Assembly (NCBI GenBank): GCA_035465395.1
Contig: DATHRK010000102.1
Span: 11,185 to 75,184, forward strand
Source: DATHRK01 sp035465395
Lineage (GTDB): Bacteria > Gemmatimonadota > Gemmatimonadetes > Longimicrobiales > RSA9
Direction: 5' to 3'
DNA: 64,000 nt
A program made the position numbers and the translations under genes. Positions 7,547-16,810 of this stretch are shown one piece after another; the stretch's first letter is position 1; every line of letters starts with the position of its first letter. Below the pieces are notes generated by a model. It was not told the DNA's origin. It saw only the letters and a list, made by a program, of their open reading frames with translations, and did not search any database.

Positions 7547-10113
7547 GCGACCTCCTCGCCGAGCTTGGCGAACAGCGCGGACGCCACCTCGTCGATGTTG
7601 CCCGCCCCCATGACCAGCATGACGTCGCCGGCGCGTGCGGCGCCGCGCAGCGCCACGGGCAGGGTCGCCAGATCGGGGTGGTAGACGACGTGGGCCCCGG
7701 CTTCACGCGCGGCGTCGGCGACCAGCTCTCCGGTCACCCCGGCGATGGGCTCCTCCCGTGCCGGATAGACGTCGGTGACCCACACCGCGTCCGCGGCGGC
7801 CAGAGTCGAGCCCATGGCGGGCGCGAAGTCGCGGGTGCGCGTGAAGAGGTGCGGCTGGAACACCGCGACGATGCGCCGACCCGGGTGCGCGGCGCGCGCC
7901 GCGGCGAGCGTCGCCGCCAGCTCCGTGTGGTGGTGCGCGTAGTCGTCGACCACCTTCACGCCGGCGCGCTCCCCCAGCACGTCGAAGCGACGCGCGACCC
8001 CCGTGAACCGTCCGAGGCCCGCGACCGCGGAGGCGAAGTCCGCGCCCAGGTGCCGCGCGGCGGCGAAGGCGGCGAGCGCGTTCCGCACGTTGTGCTCCCC
8101 CGGCGCGCCGAGCCGCACGGTGCCGAGCGGTGCGTCTCCGTCGACCACCGTGAAGGTCGAGCCCTCGGCGTCCGAGCGGACATCGGTGGCGCGCAGATCG
8201 GCGGCAGCGCCGGTGCCGTACGTCACGACCGGCGCACCGGCGTGGCGAGCCGCCAGACGCGCCGCGCCGGGGTCGTCCGCGCACGCGATCAGCAGGCCGT
8301 CGGCGGGCAGCGCCGCGACGTAGGTGTCGAAGGCGTCCTCGACGGCTTCCAGCGAGCCGTAGACGTCGAGGTGGTCGGCCTCGAGGTTGGTGACGATCGC
8401 GACGGTCGGGCGGAGCGCGTGGAACGAGCGATCGTACTCGTCGGCCTCGACGACGAAGAGGTCCCCTTCCCCGAGGCGCAGCCCACCGCCCCAGGCGTCG
8501 ATCCGGCCGCCGACCATCGCCGTCGGATCCAGCCCGGCGGCGTCGAGGATCGCCGCCGTCATCGCCGTCGTCGTGGTCTTGCCGTGTGTCCCGGCCACGC
8601 CGACGACGGTCCCGCGGTTCACCAGCGCGCCCAGCGCGCGGGCGCGCTTCATGACCGGGATTCCGCGCGCGCGGGCACGCGCCAGCTCCGGGTGGTCCGC
8701 GGGCACGGCCGCGGTCGTGACGACGGCGACCGCGTCCTCCACGTGCGCGGGGTCGTGCCCCTGCTCCACGCGAGCGCCGCGGTCCCGCAGCGCCTTGCCG
8801 ATCGCGCCCGGCCGCAGGTCGCATCCCGAGACGGCGCCGCCGCTGCGCAGGATCAGCTCGGCGAGGACCGACATGCCCGCGCCGGCCACGCCCACCAGGT
8901 GCACCGGGCCGGTGCGGGCGAGCGCGACGAGATCCACCTCGTTCTCCGGGTCGCCGCCCCGGTGGACGTGCCCGGCGCCGGCGCCCGCCCGGTCGGCCAG
9001 CGCCAGGACGTCGGCCGCGATGGACTCGGCGGCCTGGGGCCGGGCGCGCGACCGCGCACTCTCGGCGATGCGGGCCCGAGCCGCCGGGTCGGCCGCCAGC
9101 TCCATGAGAGCCCGCCAGAGCCGTTCGGGCGTGGCCTCCGCCTGCTCGAGCACCTGCGCGGCGCCCGCCGCGGCGAGCGCCTCGGCGTTGACGCGCTGGT
9201 GGTCCGCGGCGGCGGTGGGGAGCGGGATCAGGATCGACGGAACCCCCCAGGCCAAGAGCTCGCCCGTAGTGCTCGCCCCGGCGCGTGACACCGCGAGGTC
9301 CGCCGCCGTTAGGGCCGCTGGCATGTCGTTCAGGTAGCCCTCCAGGCGGACCCACTCCGGCGAGCCCGCGGCCGCGAGCTCGTCCCGGACCGCCTCCAGG
9401 TGGTCGGGCCCGGTGACCCACAGCAGGACGAGGTCGGCGGGCGGCGCGGGCAGGTCTCCGCGGGCCACAGCGGCGATCGCGCCGGACAGCGACCGGTTGA
9501 TCGCGAGCGCTCCCTGGCTGCCCCCGGTCACGAGCGCCACCGTGGCGTCGGCGGGCAGCCCGAGCCGTGCGCGCGCGCGTGCGCGGTCATCGTCGGCATC
9601 CGGTGTCCGCACCGGCGTACCGCTCTCGAGGACTTCGGTCCCCGGGCCGGGCTTGAGGTGCGCCGCGGCTTCGGGGAACCCGAGGTGGATCTGCCGGGCG
9701 CGCGGCGCCATCCAGCGCGTCACCAGCCCGGGGTAGGCGTTCTGCTCCTGCAGCACGATCGGCACGCCCCGCAGGTGCGCGACCAGCGCGGCCGGCCCGC
9801 TCGCGTAGCCGCCCGTCCCCACGAACACGTGCGGACGGAAGCGCGCGCACAGGCTGCGCACCGCCAGCAGGCTGCGGACCAGCGCCGGGACCAGCCGCCA
9901 GTTGCGCCAGGGCCGGTCGCGGCGCAGCGGCTCGATCGGCAGGAGCGTGTGCGGCACGCCGCGCTCCGGAAGCACGCGCGCCTCGATGCCGCGCCGGGCG
10001 CCCACGAAGTGCGATTCCAGGTCGGCGCGCAGCGCCCGCATGGCCGCCTCGATCGCGAGCGCCGGGTACAGGTGCCCGCCCGTGCCGCCGCCGGCGAAGA
10101 GGACGCGCGTCAT
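7543..10113 (-). CDS. murG-murC: MurG-MurC in-frame fusion: lipid II glycosyltransferase plus UDP-MurNAc L-alanine ligase
   Basis: One open frame of 856 codons carries two complete enzymes with no stop between them. Residues 1 to about 370 are MurG, the membrane-associated GlcNAc transferase that makes lipid II: GGGTGGHLYP glycine-rich loop, TGGSQGALAIN, and the donor-binding GASTTGELLAWG and DHQ..NA region. A linker of about 20 residues follows, then MurC from about residue 393: GVAGAGMS dinucleotide-like loop, GTHGKTTTT P-loop and HHHTEL. MurC makes the first committed step, adding L-alanine to UDP-MurNAc in the cytosol. The ATG at 10111-10113 overlaps the ftsW stop (ATGA). A second start inside the frame could also yield free MurC. 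Confidence 0.88.
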   Translation of the reverse strand: MTRVLFAGGGTGGHLYPALAIEAAMRALRADLESHFVGARRGIEARVLPERGVPHTLLPIEPLRRDRPWRNWRLVPALVRSLLAVRSLCARFRPHVFVGTGGYASGPAALVAHLRGVPIVLQEQNAYPGLVTRWMAPRARQIHLGFPEAAAHLKPGPGTEVLESGTPVRTPDADDDRARARARLGLPADATVALVTGGSQGALAINRSLSGAIAAVARGDLPAPPADLVLLWVTGPDHLEAVRDELAAAGSPEWVRLEGYLNDMPAALTAADLAVSRAGASTTGELLAWGVPSILIPLPTAAADHQRVNAEALAAAGAAQVLEQAEATPERLWRALMELAADPAARARIAESARSRARPQAAESIAADVLALADRAGAGAGHVHRGGDPENEVDLVALARTGPVHLVGVAGAGMSVLAELILRSGGAVSGCDLRPGAIGKALRDRGARVEQGHDPAHVEDAVAVVTTAAVPADHPELARARARGIPVMKRARALGALVNRGTVVGVAGTHGKTTTTAMTAAILDAAGLDPTAMVGGRIDAWGGGLRLGEGDLFVVEADEYDRSFHALRPTVAIVTNLEADHLDVYGSLEAVEDAFDTYVAALPADGLLIACADDPGAARLAARHAGAPVVTYGTGAAADLRATDVRSDAEGSTFTVVDGDAPLGTVRLGAPGEHNVRNALAAFAAARHLGADFASAVAGLGRFTGVARRFDVLGERAGVKVVDDYAHHHTELAATLAAARAAHPGRRIVAVFQPHLFTRTRDFAPAMGSTLAAADAVWVTDVYPAREEPIAGVTGELVADAAREAGAHVVYHPDLATLPVALRGAARAGDVMLVMGAGNIDEVASALFAKLGEEVA
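8935..8947 (-). promoter_or_regulatory. Possible internal ribosome binding site and GTG start for a free MurC
   Basis: In the linker between the MurG and MurC domains, a GGAG sequence (8944-8947) sits six bases before an in-frame GTG (8935-8937). Translation from there would give a 464-residue MurC starting MDLVALARTG, a normal MurC length. The spacing and strength are as good as at true starts in this cluster. Without a stop codon before it, MurG ribosomes must still run through, so both a fusion and a separate MurC may be made. Confidence 0.45.
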
Positions 10114-11384
10114 GCCGCCGCCCGCCTGCGGCGGTTCCGGCGCGCCGCCACCTGGCGTCGCCGCTCGGCCTGCGTGCGCCTCTCGCGGCCGCGCGCTTCC
10201 TCGTCCGCCGCGCGCGCGAGCGAGATCAGCAGCCCGGCCGCCGCGAGGCAGACGATCAAGCTCGAGCGGCCGTACGACAGGAACGGCAGCGTGAGGCCGG
10301 TCGTCGGCACGAGCGCCAGGTTGACCGCCATGTGCAGCAGCGCCTGGACGACGATGAGATTCGTCAGCCCGATCGCGAGCAACGCTTCGAACGGACCCGC
10401 GGAGCGCCGGGCGATGCGGTACCCGATGAGAGCGAACGCGACGAACGCGGCCAGGATCGCGGCGGTGCCGAGCAGCCCCCACTCCTCGCCGATCATCGCG
10501 AACAGGAAGTCGTTGTGGGGCTCGGGCAGGAAGCCGAACTTCTGCTGGCCACGCCCCACTCCCCGTCCCAGCCACCCGCCGCTGCCGACCGCGATGAGCG
10601 CCTGGTTGATCTGGTAGGCCACGCCGCCGGTGTCTCCGGCCGGATCCAGGAACGCGGCGACCCGGCCCGCGCGGTACGTCGCCCCGCTGATCTGGTGCAG
10701 CGCGAGCGGCGTCCCGACCAGCCCCAGGGCCACGAAATGGGCGGGCCGGCCGCCTGCCGCGAATACCACGAGCGAGGCGAGCATTACGAGGAGCGCCGCC
10801 GAGGAGTAGTCCGGCTGCAGGACGAGGAGCAGCGCGAGGCCGCCCCACACCAGCAGGAACGGCAGCAGCCCCCGGCTGAGGCTGCGTAGCAGCTCGCGCT
10901 TGCGCACGGCGAGCGCCGCGGTCCACACGATCACCGCCAGCTTCGCAAACTCCACCGGCTGGATCGTGAGGGGCCCGATCGAGAGCCACCGCCGCGCGCC
11001 GTTCACGCGGGGCGCGATGGTCTCGGTGCCGGGCAGGATCGTGATCAGCAGCAGGACCCCCGACGCCGCCAGAATGGGCCAGGCGAGCGCCCGCAGCAGC
11101 GCCGGCCGAACCTGGGCGCATATCACCAGGGCCAGCAGGCCGGCGGCGCCACCCAGCGCCTGGCGCACCACGAAATGGTAGTCGGGCAGGCCGCGAGACT
11201 GCGCCATTACGGCGCTGGCGCTGTACACCATCACCAGCCCGAACGCGAGCAGCGCGAGCGTGAGGATCAGCAGCGCGGGGGCCTCCCAGCCGCCCGGGCC
11301 CGGCGGTTCCGGACGCTCGGTGCCGAGCGCATCCATGCCGCGGCGCAGCCGCTCGCGCGCCGCCGACAGGGGCCGCGCGCTCAC
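10110..11384 (-). CDS. ftsW: Septal peptidoglycan glycosyltransferase FtsW (SEDS family)
   Basis: A SEDS polymerase that works with FtsI to build septal peptidoglycan from lipid II. The 424-residue product has about ten transmembrane segments after a cytosolic N-terminus, and SEDS motifs such as GARRWLSIGPLTIQPVEFAK, LQPDYSSA, the NDFLFAMIGEEWG stretch and the conserved PTTGLTLPFLSYGRSS near the C-terminus. A basic arginine-rich tail ends the protein. The GTG start (11382-11384) overlaps the murD stop (GTGA); an upstream ATG in the same frame is inside murD and is rejected. Confidence 0.95.
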   Translation of the reverse strand: MSARPLSAARERLRRGMDALGTERPEPPGPGGWEAPALLILTLALLAFGLVMVYSASAVMAQSRGLPDYHFVVRQALGGAAGLLALVICAQVRPALLRALAWPILAASGVLLLITILPGTETIAPRVNGARRWLSIGPLTIQPVEFAKLAVIVWTAALAVRKRELLRSLSRGLLPFLLVWGGLALLLVLQPDYSSAALLVMLASLVVFAAGGRPAHFVALGLVGTPLALHQISGATYRAGRVAAFLDPAGDTGGVAYQINQALIAVGSGGWLGRGVGRGQQKFGFLPEPHNDFLFAMIGEEWGLLGTAAILAAFVAFALIGYRIARRSAGPFEALLAIGLTNLIVVQALLHMAVNLALVPTTGLTLPFLSYGRSSLIVCLAAAGLLISLARAADEEARGRERRTQAERRRQVAARRNRRRRAAA

Positions 11385-12766
11385 GCGGCCTCCCCCGCCC
11401 GGGCGAAGCGCGCGAAACGCTCGCCGCGCTCGGCGTAGTCGCGGAACATGTCGTAGCTGGAGCACGCCGGCGCGAGGAGGATCGCGTCGCCCGGCCGCGC
11501 GAGCTCCTCGGCGCGCGCCAGAATGTCCTCGAAGTCGCCCGCGACCCGCTCGACCTCGACGGCGTCGCCGAGGTCGGCGGCGATCCTGTCGGCCGCGGCG
11601 CCGTAGGCCAGCACGACGCGCGCGTGCTCCCTCAGGGCGGGCGCCAGCGAGGAGTACGGCTCGTTCTTGTGCACGCCGCCGAGCAGCACGACCCCCGGCC
11701 CCGGCAGGCTGCGGATGGCCACCTCGGCGGACGCCACGTTGGTCGCCTTGGAGTCGTTGATCCAGCGGATCCCGTCCCGGTCCGCCACGGTCTCCAGCCT
11801 GTGCTCGAGCGGCCGCGCGGACCGCAGCCCATCCCGGATCGCCTCCAGCGGGGCTCCCACGAGATCGGCGGCCACCGCCGCGAAGAGCGCGTTGGCGACG
11901 TTGTGCACGCCCAGGAGCGGCAGCTCGTGCTGCGGGACCAACTCCTTCTCCCCCCTCTCACCCCGCAGCACGAGCTGACCGTCTTGCTCCAGCCACCCTC
12001 CCCGCTCATCCGCCCCGGGCGTGCTCGCCACGCGCACGAAGCGACGATCGCCCGGCGCGTCGCCGGCGAGGGCGATCACGTCCCGATCCTCGGCGTTCAG
12101 GATCCAGCGGCTTTCGGCGCTGGCGTTCCGGAAGAGGTTCCGCTTGTCCGCGTAGTAGGCGGCGACGTCCTCGTACCGGTCGAGGTGGTCGGGCGACAGG
12201 TTGGTGACGGCGCCTATGTCCGGCGAGAAGGTGTCGACGTCGGCGAGCTGGAAGGAGCTCGCCTCGACCACGACCCAGTCGGGCTGCACCTCGCGGAGCG
12301 CCACCTCGCCCAGGGGCGCGCCGATGTTGCCCGCCGCCGGCGCGTCGATGCCGGCTGCACCGAGGAGCTGCGAGGTCAGCGCGGTCGTCGTCGACTTGCC
12401 GTTCGTACCGGTCACGGCGACGACGCCCCCCCGCAGAGAGCGGTAGCTGAACTCCAGCTCCGACACGCGCGGCACGTCGGCCAGCGCGGGATCGCGGAGG
12501 ATCGAAGCCGTGGGCGGGATGCCCGGGCTGACCACGAGCAGGTCGCACGCGGCGAGGCGGGCCGCCGTGTGCCCGCCCAGCTCGGCGTCGCCCCCCAGCC
12601 GCCTGATCTCGGCAGCCGCCGCCCGCAGCTCGGGAGTCTCGCCCGCGTCGGAAGCGAACACGCGCCGTCCCTGGCGGAGCGCCAGCAGCGCGGCCACACG
12701 TCCCGAGCGTGCCAGGCCCAGGACGCCGACGCTGCGGGGGTCGGCGGCGAGCGACGGGTGCGCCAT
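11381..12766 (-). CDS. murD: UDP-N-acetylmuramoyl-L-alanine--D-glutamate ligase MurD
   Basis: A cytosolic Mur ligase adding D-glutamate to UDP-MurNAc-L-alanine. The 461-residue product has the Rossmann-like N-domain (VGVLGLARSGRVAA), the P-loop VTGTNGKSTT, EASSFQL, the NLSPDHLDRY motif and the C-domain LLGGVHKN and LLAPACSSYDMF stretch diagnostic of MurD. The ATG at 12764-12766 shares one base with the mraY stop (TGATG). The frame is open far upstream, but that extension runs antisense-like through mraY and has no homology. Confidence 0.95.
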   Translation of the reverse strand: MAHPSLAADPRSVGVLGLARSGRVAALLALRQGRRVFASDAGETPELRAAAAEIRRLGGDAELGGHTAARLAACDLLVVSPGIPPTASILRDPALADVPRVSELEFSYRSLRGGVVAVTGTNGKSTTTALTSQLLGAAGIDAPAAGNIGAPLGEVALREVQPDWVVVEASSFQLADVDTFSPDIGAVTNLSPDHLDRYEDVAAYYADKRNLFRNASAESRWILNAEDRDVIALAGDAPGDRRFVRVASTPGADERGGWLEQDGQLVLRGERGEKELVPQHELPLLGVHNVANALFAAVAADLVGAPLEAIRDGLRSARPLEHRLETVADRDGIRWINDSKATNVASAEVAIRSLPGPGVVLLGGVHKNEPYSSLAPALREHARVVLAYGAAADRIAADLGDAVEVERVAGDFEDILARAEELARPGDAILLAPACSSYDMFRDYAERGERFARFARAGEAA

Positions 12767-13872
12767 CACCGGATCTTCAGGCTGCTGAGGGCGAGCAGGC
12801 TGGACAGGACGCCCAGGATCCAGAAGCGCGCGATGATCTTGCTCTCTTCCCAGCCGAGCTTCTCGAAGTGGTGGTGGAGTGGCGCCATCTTGAGGAGCCG
12901 GCGCCCCCGCCCGCGCACCCGCGCGGTCCACTTGAAGTAGGTGACCTGGGCCATCACGCTGATCGCCTCGGCCACGAACACCGCTCCGGCGAGCGCGAGC
13001 AGGAACTCCGCCTTCAGCAGCACGGCCACGACCCCGAACGCGCCGCCCAGCGCCAGCGACCCGGTGTCCCCCATGAAGACATCGGCCGGGTGGGCGTTGA
13101 ACCAGAGGAAGCCGAGCGATGCGCCCGCCAGCGCCGCGCAGAAGATCGCGAGCTCCCCCGCCCCGGGCAGGTAGAGCAGCCCGAGATAGGCCGACGCGTC
13201 CGCGCGCCCGATCAGGTACGCCAGCACAGCGAAGGTGGCCGCGGCGATGGCGGCCAGGCCGGCCGCCAGCCCGTCCAGGCCGTCGGTGAGGTTGACGGCG
13301 TTGGAGCTGCCCGTGATCACCAGCATCACCCATGGCAGGTACAGCGCCTTCCACATCACCAGCATGTAGTCGGCGAGGAAGGGCACCTGCGTCGCGTTCG
13401 GCGGAAACGGGCTGATGGGCCGACTCATCAGGTAGATACCCACGAGCAGGCCAAGTCCCCCCTGTCCGAGGATCTTGTACCGACCCACCAGCCCTTCCGT
13501 CCTGCGCCGGATCACCTTCAGGTAGTCGTCGAGGAAGCCGATCGCGCCCGTGCCGATGGTCACGCCCAGCGCCAGCAGCGTGAACGGCGTCGTGAGATCG
13601 GCCCAGAGCAACGTGCCGAGCAGCGCGGCGCCGACGATCAGCAAGCCGCCCATGGTGGGCGTGCCCGCCTTGCCCAGGTGCGTCTGCGGGCCGTCATCGC
13701 GCACGATCTGACCTACGCGCAGCCGCGTGAGCCACCGGATCACCGCCGGTCCCAGCACGAAGGACAGCACGATCGCCGTCGCTGCCGCCATGCCCGCCCG
13801 GAACGTGATGTAGCGGAACAGATTGAAGACGATGTGTCGATCCGCGAGCGGGGCGAGCCAGTGAAAGAGCAT
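12766..13872 (-). CDS. mraY: Phospho-N-acetylmuramoyl-pentapeptide transferase MraY
   Basis: An integral membrane enzyme that transfers phospho-MurNAc-pentapeptide from UDP to undecaprenyl phosphate, making lipid I. The 368-residue product has ten predicted spans and the three family signatures: GFLDDYLK, SSNAVNLTDGLDGLA with the catalytic aspartates, and MAPLHHHFE. The ATG at 13870-13872 overlaps the murF stop by one base (TGATG), and its own stop overlaps murD in the same way. Confidence 0.97.
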   Translation of the reverse strand: MLFHWLAPLADRHIVFNLFRYITFRAGMAAATAIVLSFVLGPAVIRWLTRLRVGQIVRDDGPQTHLGKAGTPTMGGLLIVGAALLGTLLWADLTTPFTLLALGVTIGTGAIGFLDDYLKVIRRRTEGLVGRYKILGQGGLGLLVGIYLMSRPISPFPPNATQVPFLADYMLVMWKALYLPWVMLVITGSSNAVNLTDGLDGLAAGLAAIAAATFAVLAYLIGRADASAYLGLLYLPGAGELAIFCAALAGASLGFLWFNAHPADVFMGDTGSLALGGAFGVVAVLLKAEFLLALAGAVFVAEAISVMAQVTYFKWTARVRGRGRRLLKMAPLHHHFEKLGWEESKIIARFWILGVLSSLLALSSLKIR

Positions 13873-15299
13873 CAGTGCTGCTCTCCCCTCTCCCCGTTCT
13901 CCTCCACCGACTCACCCCGACCCACGGATTCGAGGATCGGCAGCAGCCGCTCCAGCGCGACGCCGCGCGATCCCTTCAGCAGCACCACCTCGTCCCCCCC
14001 GAGCCGCTCCGCGAGCACGTCGCCGGCCCGCAGGGGGTCCTCCTCGTCGATCACCTCCGGCGCACCGCTTGTCCCGTCGAAAGCGCCGGCGAAGGCGCCC
14101 GTCGCGATTACGAGGTCGATGTCCAGGGCGGCGATCCGCCGCGCGGTACGAGCGTGCAGGTCGGCCGCGGCCGGGCCCAGCTCCAGCATCGACCCCAGGA
14201 CGACGACGCGGCCTCCGCCGCGCGGAAGCTCGGCCAGCAACCCCGCGGCGGCCTCGGTGCTCGACGGGTTGGCGTTGTAGCAGTCGGCGAGCACGCGGAG
14301 GTCGCCGTAGCGGATCAACTCGGTGCGCAGCTTGGGCGGCTCGAGCGCTTCCAGGGCGGCGATCGCGCCGTCGGCCTCGACGCCCCAGCCGGTGCCCACG
14401 CCGAGTGCCAGCAGGGCGCTGCGAACGTGGTGGCGGCCCCGGTACCGCATCCGCACCTCCCTATCCCCCCACAGGAACCGGGACCGCCCATCCGCGTCCA
14501 TTTCCACGTCGCGCGCGCGCAGACCTTCGTCGGCGCGCTGCGTGCACCCCGCCACGTGCACGATGTCCGCCAGCTCACGCGCGCGTTCGGCGAGCTCCGG
14601 CGGCTCCTCTCCCACGTACGCCGATCCGCCGGCGCGGAGGGACTCCACGAGGGCGAGCTTCTCCCGCATCACCCCCTCCACATCCCCGAGGCCCTCGAGG
14701 TGCCCCTCCGCGACCGTCGTGATGACCGCTACGTCCGGCTCCGTGATCGCGCCGAGCCGGGCGATCTCGCCCGGGGCGTTCGTGCCGACCTCGACGACCA
14801 GCACGTCGGCGTCGTCGGGAGCCGAGAGCAGCGTCTGCGGCGTGCCTACCAGGTTGTTCAGGTTGGCCGCGGTCGCGTGCACGCGGTACCGCGCACCGAG
14901 GACCGCCCGGGCCATGTCCTTCGTCGTCGTCTTGCCGTTGGTGCCCGTGATCGCACAGACCCGCGCCGAGAGCGACCGACGCCGCTCGCGGCCCAGGCCT
15001 CCCAGCGCCGCCAGCGTGTCGTCGACGACCCAGTAGTCGGGGCCCGTCGGTGCGTCCGAGGCACGGGCCTCCCAGAAGCGGCGGTCCACCACCACACCCC
15101 CCACGTCCCGCGCCACCGCTTCCAGGAGGAACTCGTGCCCGTCGAACCGGTCCCCGCGGAGCGCCACGAACAGCGCGCCCGCCGCGAGTGTCCGGGTGTC
15201 CGTCTCCACGGCCGTATAGGCGGCCGGGCCGTCGCCCGCCCGAGCGATCTCGACGCCGAGCGCGCGCGCCACGCGAGGCCGCGTCCAGAAGCCGCTCAC
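13872..15299 (-). CDS. murF: UDP-MurNAc-tripeptide--D-alanyl-D-alanine ligase MurF
   Basis: The Mur ligase that adds the D-Ala-D-Ala dipeptide and completes the UDP-MurNAc-pentapeptide. The 475-residue product has the N-domain DTRTLAAGALFVALRG motif, the P-loop ITGTNGKTTTKDM, EVGTNAPGEI, and DCYNANPSS typical of MurF. The GTG start (15297-15299) overlaps the murE stop (GTGA). The last residues are an acidic, glutamate-rich tail. No ddl gene is present in the window to make the dipeptide substrate. Confidence 0.95.
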   Translation of the reverse strand: MSGFWTRPRVARALGVEIARAGDGPAAYTAVETDTRTLAAGALFVALRGDRFDGHEFLLEAVARDVGGVVVDRRFWEARASDAPTGPDYWVVDDTLAALGGLGRERRRSLSARVCAITGTNGKTTTKDMARAVLGARYRVHATAANLNNLVGTPQTLLSAPDDADVLVVEVGTNAPGEIARLGAITEPDVAVITTVAEGHLEGLGDVEGVMREKLALVESLRAGGSAYVGEEPPELAERARELADIVHVAGCTQRADEGLRARDVEMDADGRSRFLWGDREVRMRYRGRHHVRSALLALGVGTGWGVEADGAIAALEALEPPKLRTELIRYGDLRVLADCYNANPSSTEAAAGLLAELPRGGGRVVVLGSMLELGPAAADLHARTARRIAALDIDLVIATGAFAGAFDGTSGAPEVIDEEDPLRAGDVLAERLGGDEVVLLKGSRGVALERLLPILESVGRGESVEENGERGEQH

Positions 15300-16810
15300 C
15301 ACTCGCCTCCTCCGTTGGCCGCGAGCGGCGGCTCCGGCGCCGGCAGGCCCTCGGCCGCCGCCTCGGCGAGCAGCTCGGCGACCACCTCCCTCTCGTCGAA
15401 AGGCACGCTCTCGGTGCCGAAGAGCTGGTTGGTCTCGTGGCCCTTTCCGGCGAGGAGCACGAGGTCCCCCGCGCGCGCCCGCTCGAGCGCCATCCGGATG
15501 GCCTCGCGGCGGTCCACCTCGCGCAGATAGCCGGCGTCCATTCCGGCCGTGATGTCGTCCAGGATGCGCTCGGGGTCCTCCGTGCGCGGGTTGTCCGACG
15601 TCACGATCGCGATGTCGGCGGCCTTCTGGACGGCGCCCCCCATCTCGGGGCGCTTGCCGCGATCCCGATCGCCGCCGGCTCCGAACACGACGATCAGCCG
15701 TCCGGCGACCAACGGACGCAGCGCCTCCAGTACCCGCTCCAGGGCCTCCGGAGAGTGCGCGTAATCGCGCAGCACGGGACACGGTGTCGTGGCGATGCGC
15801 TCGAGCCGGCCGGGCGTCTGCGGCAGGGTCTGCAGCCGCTCCGCGATCTCCCTGCCGGGCCGACCCAGCGCGAGCGCGCAGGTCGCGGCCGCGAGGGCGT
15901 TCTCCACGTTGAACGCGCCCAGCAGAGGCAGGGCCACCGGCCAGCCGCCGGCGGGCGTGGCCAGGCGGAAGTCGGTCCCCTCCTCGTGCGGCATGACGTC
16001 CTCGGCGCACACCGAGGCGCTCGCGGCCGTCGCGCTGAACGAAAGGCGCCGCAGGGGACGGCTCTCGATCGGCTCCCATGCCGGTTCGTCGGCGTTGTAC
16101 ACCACGATCGCCTGCGGACCCAGCAGGTCCAGCAGCCGGAGCTTCGCCTCCAGGTAGGCGCTCTCCGAGCCGTGGTAGTCCAGGTGGTCCCGCGACAGGT
16201 TGGTGAAGGCCGCCACGTCGAATCGGAGCGCGTCGGCGCGGCCCTGATCCAGCGCGTGCGAGGAGACCTCCATCGCCACCGTCCGGATGCCCTTCTCGAC
16301 GAGAGCCGCGAGGGTCCGTGCGAGGCCGACCGGCCCCGGGGTCGTGAGCGTGGAGTCGAGGAGGGGCTCGCCGTCCTCGCCGCGCACGCCGAGCGTCCCG
16401 ATCGACGCCGCGCCCTCGCCGACCAGCTGGCGCACGATGGCGACCGTCGTGCTCTTGCCGTTGGTGCCCGTCACGCCGACCAGCGTGAGCGCGTCGGCGG
16501 GGTCCTCGAAGGCCAGCGCGGCCGCGTGCGCCGCCGCCCGCCGTCCGTCGGTCACGAGGAGCTGCGGCACGTCGTCGGCCAACTGCCGCTCCACCAGCAG
16601 GCCAGCCGCGCCGGCCGCCACCGCTGCGTCGGCGAAGTCGTGCCCGTCGGCGCCGACGCCCTTCCAGGCGCAGAAGAGGTCCCCGGTGCCAACGACGCGG
16701 CTGTCCTCGGCGATTCCGGCGAGCGTCGCGTCGCCGCCGCTCCTGCCGCGCAGGAGGCCCCTGGCCTCGAGCCTCTCGGCGACCGCGTCCAGACGGAACG
16801 GCCGCGTCAT
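15296..16810 (-). CDS. murE: UDP-MurNAc-L-Ala-D-Glu:meso-diaminopimelate ligase MurE
   Basis: A cytosolic Mur ligase that adds the third peptide residue. In the 504-residue product, the P-loop TGTNGKST is at 114-121, EVSSHALDQGR at 181-191 and the DNPR motif at 406-409. DNPR is the signature of meso-diaminopimelate-specific enzymes (lysine enzymes have a different motif), so this organism has DAP-type peptidoglycan. The ATG at 16808-16810 overlaps the ftsI stop (ATGA), and the stop overlaps murF (GTGA). Confidence 0.95.
   Translation of the reverse strand: MTRPFRLDAVAERLEARGLLRGRSGGDATLAGIAEDSRVVGTGDLFCAWKGVGADGHDFADAAVAAGAAGLLVERQLADDVPQLLVTDGRRAAAHAAALAFEDPADALTLVGVTGTNGKSTTVAIVRQLVGEGAASIGTLGVRGEDGEPLLDSTLTTPGPVGLARTLAALVEKGIRTVAMEVSSHALDQGRADALRFDVAAFTNLSRDHLDYHGSESAYLEAKLRLLDLLGPQAIVVYNADEPAWEPIESRPLRRLSFSATAASASVCAEDVMPHEEGTDFRLATPAGGWPVALPLLGAFNVENALAAATCALALGRPGREIAERLQTLPQTPGRLERIATTPCPVLRDYAHSPEALERVLEALRPLVAGRLIVVFGAGGDRDRGKRPEMGGAVQKAADIAIVTSDNPRTEDPERILDDITAGMDAGYLREVDRREAIRMALERARAGDLVLLAGKGHETNQLFGTESVPFDEREVVAELLAEAAAEGLPAPEPPLAANGGGEW

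Noticed and set aside
6397..9288. Plus-strand open frame of 963 codons
   Set aside because: Antisense to ftsA, ftsQ and murC; proline/arginine-rich shadow.
10114..11121. Extension of the MurG-MurC frame upstream to give a 1192-residue protein
   Set aside because: The extra N-terminal part overlaps ftsW in another frame and has no homology; the ATG overlapping the ftsW stop is the clear start.
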